A stretch of DNA of 64,000 nt, from contig NZ_JAGGJW010000012.1 in the NCBI RefSeq assembly GCF_017873175.1, positions 62,001-126,000 of the forward strand, given 5' to 3'. The notes beneath the pieces are model-generated. The model searched no databases. It worked only from the letters and a program-made list of their open reading frames with translations, and had not been told where the DNA came from. Below, piece after piece: positions 58,779 through 64,000 of this stretch; the stretch's first letter is position 1, and every line of letters begins with the position of its first letter. Position numbers and translations under genes: made by a program. The DNA is from Neorhizobium petrolearium. GTDB taxonomy: Bacteria > Pseudomonadota > Alphaproteobacteria > Rhizobiales > Rhizobiaceae.

Positions 58779-59243
58779 ATGAGCTTGGTGCGGCTGCTTC
58801 TTCTTCTGCTTGCCGCAATTTTCCTGGCGCTGGGGCTTATCCTGCCGATCATCCGTCTCGAGCGGCTTTATTTCTTTACTGAAACGCCGTCACTGGTCGA
58901 ACTCGTTGCGGCGCTCTTTCAGACCGGAGATACGGGGCTGGCGCTGTTGGTCGGGTTGTTTTCGATCGTCTTCCCGATCGTCAAGCTGACCGGGCTTGCG
59001 ATACAGCTTTCAGGCCGGGTTGACGAGGTGGGTCTTTTCCGCCGCGCGATGCCGCATCTTTCGAAGTGGTCGATGATGGATGTAATGCTTGTGGCAATCG
59101 TGATCTTCGCGGCGAAGACCAGTGGGCTGGCAGTCGCGGTCTCTCAGCCGGGGCTTTGGTTTTATGCCGCGTCGACTGTGATTGCCGGACTTTTGCCGTC
59201 TCTCGCCCGGATCGGTCGGGAAGTTGACGGCGGCACAAATTGA
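58779..59243 (+). CDS. pqiA: Paraquat-inducible protein A (PqiA-like) membrane protein
   Basis: 154 aa with four hydrophobic helices. The LPIIRLERLYFFTETPSLVELVAALFQTG and IVFPIVKLTGLAIQL segments with a basic loop (FRRAMPHLSKWSMMDVMLVAIVIFAAK) match the PqiA family, a membrane-linked stress protein. GGAGGAAAAC precedes the ATG. A strong terminator follows. It is a single PqiA domain, half the length of E. coli PqiA. Confidence 0.85.
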   Translation: MSLVRLLLLLLAAIFLALGLILPIIRLERLYFFTETPSLVELVAALFQTGDTGLALLVGLFSIVFPIVKLTGLAIQLSGRVDEVGLFRRAMPHLSKWSMMDVMLVAIVIFAAKTSGLAVAVSQPGLWFYAASTVIAGLLPSLARIGREVDGGTN

Positions 59244-59276
59244 AAAGTGCCGTTGCGTCTCCTGCAGCGGCACTTT
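59244..59276 (+). terminator. Terminator after pqiA
   Basis: AAAGTGCCGTTGC and GCAGCGGCACTTT form a 13-bp stem (one G-T pair) overlapping the first bases after the stop, then GTTCT. Confidence 0.85.
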
Positions 59277-59363
59277 GTTCTATACGGGCGGTTTACCGTG
59301 AATTCGTGCTTGGGCTAATGCAATTCCAAGGGGAAAACCCAGTCCGGCTTTCCGGAATTGTCC

Positions 59364-59639
59364 CTAGTGGCGATACTGCTGAATGCGCGTGGTGCGAAGA
59401 CCGGCCAAGCCATGGTCGTTGATGGAGGATTGCCAGGACAGGAATTCCTCGACGGTGAGGGTGTAACGCTCGCAGGCTTCTTCCAAGCTCAACAGGCCAC
59501 CACGAACCGCGGCAACAACCTCTGCCTTTCTCCGGATAACCCAGCGGCGCGTATTGGCCGGCGGAAGATCGGCGATCGTCAAAGGGCTGCCATCGGGACC
59601 GATGACATATTTTACTCGGGGACGTATCATTTCGGTCAT
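59364..59639 (-). CDS. sciP: SciP, small CtrA inhibitory protein (DUF1153)
   Basis: 91 aa. The DUF1153 pattern is complete: Arg-Pro-Arg-Val-Lys-Tyr-Val-Ile-Gly-Pro-Asp-Gly, LPPANTRRWVIRRKAEVVAAV and ACERYTLTVEEFLSWQ, a winged-helix. In Caulobacter SciP binds CtrA and blocks its activation of target promoters. A possible CtrA box (59691-59705) lies upstream, consistent with CtrA controlling its own inhibitor. The ATG at 59639 is the most family-like start. About 2 kb from ctrA. Confidence 0.9.
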   Translation of the reverse strand: MTEMIRPRVKYVIGPDGSPLTIADLPPANTRRWVIRRKAEVVAAVRGGLLSLEEACERYTLTVEEFLSWQSSINDHGLAGLRTTRIQQYRH

Positions 59640-59690
59640 TGGACTCTCTACACAACACAAGACCACTTCCGCGAGCCTAGCTCTGCAGTT

Positions 59691-59705
59691 TTAACATTTG
59701 ACTAA
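59691..59705. promoter_or_regulatory. Possible CtrA box before sciP
   Basis: TTAA-CATTTGA-CTAA: one mismatch from TTAA-N7-TTAA, 52 bp before the sciP ATG. Confidence 0.45.
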
Positions 59706-59844
59706 ACAGGTCGCGGCATTTGTTCAAAGCTTGCTGATGATCCACCTTGCGTGTTCTCGGGCAGAGGGGAGAACGCGTTCCTCTCCGAGGATGGAAGACG
59801 CCGAATGGTTGCCCGTTCAAACCTGCAGCCGGAAAATCTTGGAA

Positions 59845-60585
59845 TTAGAAGCCTTTACCGCCCTTAAGTTCGACGAGAACCGTGCCGAACATGATGCGCA
59901 GATCGAGCAGGATCGAGAAATTGTCGATGTAGTGGAGGTCGCAGGCGATGCGGGCGCGCGCCTTGCCGGGGCGATCCGTGGGACCGCGATGACCGCGCAT
60001 CTGTGCCAAACCGGTCATGCCAGGCCTTACCGAATGGCGGCGATGATAGTCCGAAACCAGATCTTCATAAGGAATGCCGGCGGCCAACATGCCGATCGCA
60101 TGGCAGCGGGGGCCGACCAGCGACATGTCGCCTTTCAGGACATTCAGGAGCTGTGGAAGCTCATCGATATTGGTCTTGCGGATGACGGCACCGACACGGG
60201 TAATGCGCGGATCGTCCTTGATCGTCTGGGCCACCCCTGCCGTATCGCCCAGATCGGTGCGCATGGAGCGAAACTTGTAGACTCGGATCTTGCGGCAGTC
60301 CTTGCCCGAGCGGACTTGCGTGAAGAGGGCTGGTCCAGGACTGTCGAGCCGGATCAGAAGCGCCACCACCGCCATCAGCGGCAGGAGCATGACCAAGGCC
60401 GTCAGCGAGACACCGATGTCGAGCGCCCGTTTGACGATAAGCTGCATTCGGGTGTCATCGCGCTGTCCGCAGGGCGCGCTCACTCCCTGAGCGCCCGGCA
60501 CCAGTGATGCTATATTCCTGCCATTGACCGGCTTATAGGCGGTATCGTTATGCAGATCAGAGACGCTCAAACTGGTCACCCGCAT
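59845..60585 (-). CDS. Undecaprenyl-phosphate sugar transferase (ExoY-like)
   Basis: 246 aa. Membrane segment at about 58-78, then the catalytic Bac_transf domain: YKFRSMRTD, TRVGAVIRKTNIDELPQLLNVLKGDMSLVGPRC and YHRRHSVRPGMTGLAQM, all characteristic of WbaP/ExoY-type glycosyl-1-phosphate transferases that start polysaccharide synthesis at the membrane. A start at Met47 would make it 200 aa. A perfect CtrA box lies 73 bp upstream. No other polysaccharide genes are nearby. Confidence 0.9.
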   Translation of the reverse strand: MRVTSLSVSDLHNDTAYKPVNGRNIASLVPGAQGVSAPCGQRDDTRMQLIVKRALDIGVSLTALVMLLPLMAVVALLIRLDSPGPALFTQVRSGKDCRKIRVYKFRSMRTDLGDTAGVAQTIKDDPRITRVGAVIRKTNIDELPQLLNVLKGDMSLVGPRCHAIGMLAAGIPYEDLVSDYHRRHSVRPGMTGLAQMRGHRGPTDRPGKARARIACDLHYIDNFSILLDLRIMFGTVLVELKGGKGF

Positions 60586-60657
60586 TTACCCCGCAGCCCC
60601 CTGTCGGTCAGTGTTGTTACTTAATATAACACCTTGTCGCGGGAGTCATCAGTCAAG

Positions 60658-60673
60658 TTAATGTCTGGTTAAC
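60658..60673. promoter_or_regulatory. Perfect CtrA-type box before the sugar transferase
   Basis: TTAA-TGTCTGG-TTAA followed by C: exact TTAA-N7-TTAA. A GANTC site (GAGTC, 60643) lies between it and the gene. It sits 73 bp before the transferase start; also 32 bp beyond the intended end of the DUF2793 pseudogene. Confidence 0.6.
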
Positions 60674-60704
60674 GATAAAAGATAAGCTTTGCTGCGTTGC
60701 GGTA

Positions 60705-61734
60705 TTAAAGCATTGTCAAATATAACTCTGTTTTTCCTGCTCCAAGCTCCAGTTGCGCGGTGCCGGCATGCCCTAAAGTAATAAAATCGCCCGCTGAGAA
60801 GAAAAAAAATTCCACTGGCAGACTGCATTTGTGCTCCTCCAGCAACACCGTTCATGAAAATGAGATTCTGCTCGCTGTTCAGCATCAGAGTGGTGGTGTG
60901 GCCGGACGAGGTCAGTACGGCGACATTGAGGGCGAGAAGATAGAGGCCCGGTGAAGGGACGGTCACGCAATTACCGCCGCCGGGCGCTGCTGCGCCGAGT
61001 GTGAAGCCGCCCTGATTGAGGGCGAGTGTCGTGAAGCCGCTCTGCTGGCCGGCGGTCGGCGAGAAGCTGGTACCGGTTCGATGGGCGCGGACGGCCGGCT
61101 GGTTTGGCCGAGAGACGTGACCGGCGGAGGAGATCGAAAGTCCCGTCTTCCAGACGCTGCCGTCGCTGATCTTGATCGAGAACGCGTCGCTGCCCGCAAG
61201 TCCCATTTCCGCATATCCGGTCCAGTTGGTTTGGAAGAGCAGGGAAGCCGTATCGCCGGTTGCGGCCTTGTTGACCTTTATCTGATGCCCGTTGCCTGCG
61301 TGATTGAAGAGGCTGGCGGGAGAGGAGAGGGCAAACCGGTTCGCGCCATCCGGCGAGGCGCTGATGCCGAGTTCATCGAAGCTGCCGCTCGCCGGCAGGG
61401 GTATGTCCTGCCAGGTGGTGCCGGAAAAAACCTTCAGCCCGGCGGGCTCCGAGAAACAGGCATGCCAGCCTGCCTTCGGTTCGGCAAAAGCCCAGTACCC
61501 GTCCTGCCAGATGGCGACTTTCCCTTCTTTACCGATCCAGGCACCCGCCGGCGCGGCCGCGACCAGGTAGCAGACGCCCTCAGCAGGCGAGACGGGCGGA
61601 ACTGCCTGTTCGGCCGTGATCGTCAGATGTACCAGCGCGTCGAGCTTCAACAGCGCCTCATTGCGGGTCACGTGTTTCTACGCCTGCGAAGGCAGGATGA
61701 AGGGCATTTTCAGGTTGGCAGTCGTCTCGGCCAT
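60705..61734 (-). pseudogene. DUF2793 protein, broken by an in-frame amber codon and a poly-T frameshift
   Basis: Intact, it would start at the ATG 61734-61732 (Met-Ala-Glu-Thr-Thr-Ala-Asn-Leu-Lys-Met-Pro-Phe) and encode about 342 aa. Codon 19 is TAG (61680-61678) in the place where DUF2793 proteins have Gln (Ser-Gln-Ala-Gln-Lys-His-Val-Thr). Near the end an 8-T run (60809-60802) shifts the frame by +1; with 7 T the reading continues Phe-Phe-Ser-Ala-Gly-Asp-Phe and ends at TAA 60707-60705. The shifted reading gives an unrelated basic tail. Between the lesions the frame is clean. DUF2793 domains are common in phage and gene-transfer-agent-like tail proteins. The C-terminal part (about 190-342) looks like a C1q/TNF-type beta sandwich. 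Confidence 0.85.
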
Positions 61735-61987
61735 GGCTCGCTCCGTTCTCAATCGGCGCCAAGTTTAGAGCCCGTGGGAAAAGCGGGGAGACGAAAGTAG
61801 CCAAACTTTTGATAAGGCTGGAGCGGCGCGCCAGAAATATGCCCGGCAAGGTAGGCGCCTTACCTCGATCTGCAACAACTGCTGCCGGGATTTGCTCTCG
61901 TCGCAATCAGAGCCCTGCATGTCCTGATTGCGCTTGTCCTTTCTCTCGCATATGCGAATGTGTGGCCGCAATGAACGGGACAGGTGC

Positions 61988-63238
61988 ATGCGCTATTCGG
62001 CATATTCCATCTTGAAGCAGGCGCTTTCGGGCAACCGGCTGTGGAAGCCGGCCTGGCGCGAGCCGCAACCGAAACCGCATTACGACGTGATCATCGTTGG
62101 CGGCGGCGGACATGGTCTTGCGACGGCCTATTATCTCGCCAAGGAATTCGGCATCACCAATGTGGCGGTGCTGGAGAAGGGCTATCTGGGCTCCGGTAAT
62201 GTCGGCCGCAACACGACGATCATCCGTTCCAATTACCTGCTCGAGGGCAATAATCCTTTCTATGAGTTTTCTCTGAAGCTCTGGGAAGGACTGGAGCAGG
62301 ATTTCAATTACAATGCGATGGTCTCGCAGCGCGGCATCGTCAATCTTTTCCATTCGGACGGACAGCGCGACGAATATGCCCGCCGCGGCAACGGCATGCG
62401 TATGCACGGGGTCGATGCGGAACTGCTGGATCGTGACCAGGTCCGCAAGATGATGCCCTATCTCAACTTCGATCATGCGCGCTTCCCGATCCTCGGCGGG
62501 CTCTACCAGAAACGCGGAGGCACTGTGCGGCATGACGCGGTCGCCTGGGGGTACGCGCGCGGTGCCGATCAAAGAGGCGTCGACATCGTTCAACATTGCG
62601 AGGTCATCGGCATCCGCCGCGACAACGGCCGTGTAACCGGTGTCGAAACGACCAAGGGTTTCATCGGTTGCGACAGGCTGGCGCTCGCCGCTGCCGGCAA
62701 CACCACGACGGTCGGGCACATGGCAGATCTCGAACTGCCGATCGAGACGCATGTGTTGCAGGCCTTCGTCTCCGAAGGGCTAAAGCCAGTGATCGACAAT
62801 GTCATCACCTATGGGGCCGGACACTTCTATATATCGCAATCGGACAAGGGCGGGCTGGTCTTCGGCGCCGAGATCGACTTCTATTCCTCCTATGCCCAGC
62901 GCGGCAATCTGCAGACCGTCGAACATACGATGGAGGAGGGCGTGTCGCTGATCCCCGGTCTTTCCCGCGCCAAGGTGCTCAGAAGCTGGGGCGGTGTGAT
63001 GGACATGTCGATGGACGGCTCGCCGATCATCGACCGCACGCCGATCGACAACCTATATCTGAACTGCGGCTGGTGTTACGGCGGCTTCAAGGCGACGCCC
63101 GCTTCCGGTTTCTGCTTTGCCCACCTGATCGCGAAGAACGAGACGCACCATGTCTCGCGCTTCATGCGCCTCGACCGGTTCGAGCGCGGTTACACGATCG
63201 ACGAGGCGGGCAAGGGGCCGCAGCCGAACCTTCACTGA
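61988..63238 (+). CDS. soxB: Sarcosine oxidase beta subunit
   Basis: 416 aa. FAD motif VIIVGGGGHGLATAYYLAKEFG after an N-terminal leader, and NTTIIRSNYL then LRSWGGVMDMSMDGSPIIDRTP near the C-terminus match heterotetrameric sarcosine oxidase SoxB, which carries the covalent flavin. Oxidises sarcosine to glycine with formaldehyde passed to tetrahydrofolate. The ATG at 61988 is chosen for the family N-terminus MRYSAYSILKQA. First gene of soxBDA; a preceding 253-bp gap shows no clear regulator. Confidence 0.95.
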   Translation: MRYSAYSILKQALSGNRLWKPAWREPQPKPHYDVIIVGGGGHGLATAYYLAKEFGITNVAVLEKGYLGSGNVGRNTTIIRSNYLLEGNNPFYEFSLKLWEGLEQDFNYNAMVSQRGIVNLFHSDGQRDEYARRGNGMRMHGVDAELLDRDQVRKMMPYLNFDHARFPILGGLYQKRGGTVRHDAVAWGYARGADQRGVDIVQHCEVIGIRRDNGRVTGVETTKGFIGCDRLALAAAGNTTTVGHMADLELPIETHVLQAFVSEGLKPVIDNVITYGAGHFYISQSDKGGLVFGAEIDFYSSYAQRGNLQTVEHTMEEGVSLIPGLSRAKVLRSWGGVMDMSMDGSPIIDRTPIDNLYLNCGWCYGGFKATPASGFCFAHLIAKNETHHVSRFMRLDRFERGYTIDEAGKGPQPNLH

Positions 63239-63261
63239 GACATCCCCATCGAGAAAACCCA

Positions 63262-63543
63262 ATGGCAAGCCTGATTACCTGTCCGCATTGCGGTACGAGA
63301 CCGAAGGAAGAGTTTTCCATCCGGGGTGCTGCCGCGCCGAAGCGCCCCTCTGCCACGGCGAAGGACGAGGACTGGCACCGATACGTCTATGTCCGCGACA
63401 ATCCCAAGGGACGTTACCAGGAATATTGGCACCATGTGGCCGGCTGTCGTCGTTTCCTGGTGGTCGATCGCGACAACCTCACCCATGAGGTCTTCGGCGT
63501 GACCGATGCTTCCGACTTCGAACGGGCGAGGACGGCCGGATGA
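63262..63543 (+). CDS. soxD: Sarcosine oxidase delta subunit
   Basis: 93 aa with the Cys-Pro-x-Cys and His/Cys zinc-type residues of SoxD (LITCPHCGTRPKEEF, WHHVAGCRRFLVV). Small zinc-binding subunit of the tetramer. It starts 23 bp after soxB and its stop overlaps the soxA start (ATGA). Confidence 0.93.
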   Translation: MASLITCPHCGTRPKEEFSIRGAAAPKRPSATAKDEDWHRYVYVRDNPKGRYQEYWHHVAGCRRFLVVDRDNLTHEVFGVTDASDFERARTAG

Positions 63544-64000
63544 CATCCTATCGGCTCGCTGCCGGCGGCGCGGTCAATCGCGGCCAGTTGCTCAATTTCA
63601 CCTTCGACGGCCGTACCTTCAGGGGATTCGAGGGGGATACGCTTGCGTCGGCGCTGCTTGCCAACGACCAGATGCTGATGGCCCGCAGCTTCAAGTATCA
63701 CCGGCCGCGCGGGGTGGTGACGGCGGGGTCTGCCGAGCCGAGCGCGTTGCTGACGGTAGGCAACGGCGCCCGCCGCGAACCGAATGCCCGTGCGACGGTG
63801 GTCGAGCTCTACAACGGGCTCGTGGCCGCAAGCCAGAACCGCTGGCCATCGCTGAAGCACGATTTCGGGACGATCAACAATCTCCTCTCGCCCTTTCTTG
63901 GCGCCGGCTTCTACTACAAGACTTTCATGTGGCCGGCGCCTTTCTGGGAAAGGCTTTACGAACCGCTGATCCGACGCGCTGCTGGCCTCGGCAAGGTCGC
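63540..64000 (+). CDS. soxA: Sarcosine oxidase alpha subunit, N-terminal part (cut by window end)
   Basis: 153 codons are visible of about 980. RLAAGGAVNRGQLLNFTFDGRTFRGFEGDTLASALLAND, with SFKYHRPRGVVTAGSAEPSALLTVG, is the SoxA start, including the 2Fe-2S-ferredoxin-like N-terminal domain that binds the non-covalent FAD/NAD part. Starts inside the soxD stop codon. The remainder, with soxG, should follow. Confidence 0.93.
   Translation, partial: MTSYRLAAGGAVNRGQLLNFTFDGRTFRGFEGDTLASALLANDQMLMARSFKYHRPRGVVTAGSAEPSALLTVGNGARREPNARATVVELYNGLVAASQNRWPSLKHDFGTINNLLSPFLGAGFYYKTFMWPAPFWERLYEPLIRRAAGLGKV

Noticed and set aside
60790..60815. Programmed -1 frameshifting at the T-run
   Set aside because: Possible in principle, but the upstream amber codon in the same gene makes simple decay more likely.
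1..64000. tRNA, rRNA, CRISPR, IS element or prophage
   Set aside because: No cloverleaf-like or repeat-spacer patterns, transposase or integrase motifs seen; the DUF2793 pseudogene alone is too little to call a prophage.

Overview
The window is a gene-dense, high-GC alphaproteobacterial chromosome segment. Gene content points to Rhizobiaceae (Sinorhizobium/Ensifer, Rhizobium or Agrobacterium-like). The pointers are a chpT / cpdR-like / ctrA / fliJ / sciP cell-cycle cluster, purA next to a long Pro/Ala/Glu-rich membrane protein, rpoH, rluD, hmuTUV with an IsdG-type heme monooxygenase, bkd-lpdA, soxBDA and EcfG/RpoE2-type promoters. I see no tRNA, rRNA, CRISPR array, transposase or integrase. 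The genes look like ordinary chromosomal cargo, apart from one clear pseudogene and a possible insertion between rpoH and rluD.

Layout. 0-7.2 kb: a partial phosphodiesterase, a DUF983 protein, NDH-2, a 24-residue membrane microprotein, and treY-treZ (trehalose from maltodextrin). 7.3-13.5 kb: acyl-CoA dehydrogenase plus the branched-chain 2-oxoacid dehydrogenase complex (E1a, E1b, E2, E3). 13.5-15.9 kb: a nucleotidyltransferase-metallophosphoesterase operon, divergent from two small genes; all three units carry candidate general-stress promoters. 16.1-20.3 kb: divergent heme uptake and heme degradation operons. 20.5-28.3 kb: galE, glyoxalase, ung, an mhqO/mhqD-like quinone-defence pair, aldehyde dehydrogenase, a PhyH oxygenase, RidA, a lipoprotein. 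28.4-31.6 kb: SLT lipoprotein, LtrA, acetyltransferase, reductase. 31.6-39.8 kb: a six-gene catabolic/transport operon, a divergent LysR regulator and a creatininase-family gene, tied together by a shared 12-bp sequence. 40-46.6 kb: a degenerate cysteine-peptidase homologue, an EamA transporter, purA, a large membrane protein, rpoH. 46.7-51.1 kb: methyltransferase, DUF1127 protein, Cys-rich microprotein and regulators. 51.1-55.4 kb: rluD, an RNA methyltransferase, envelope proteins. 55.5-60.6 kb: the CtrA control cluster and a sugar transferase with a perfect CtrA-type box. 60.7-61.7 kb: a DUF2793 pseudogene. 62-64 kb: soxBDA (cut by the window end).

Regulatory logic. Five GGAAC-N16-NNTT elements (three exact GGAAC-N16-CGTT) sit at promoter distance before the microprotein, treZY, the NTase-MPE operon, the DUF3008 gene and a 76-residue unknown gene. 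This suggests that the first 16 kb is rich in general-stress genes. The 55-61 kb block carries CtrA-like boxes and a run of four GANTC (CcrM) sites upstream of ctrA. All functions are read from protein and DNA patterns by eye; nothing was searched against a database.
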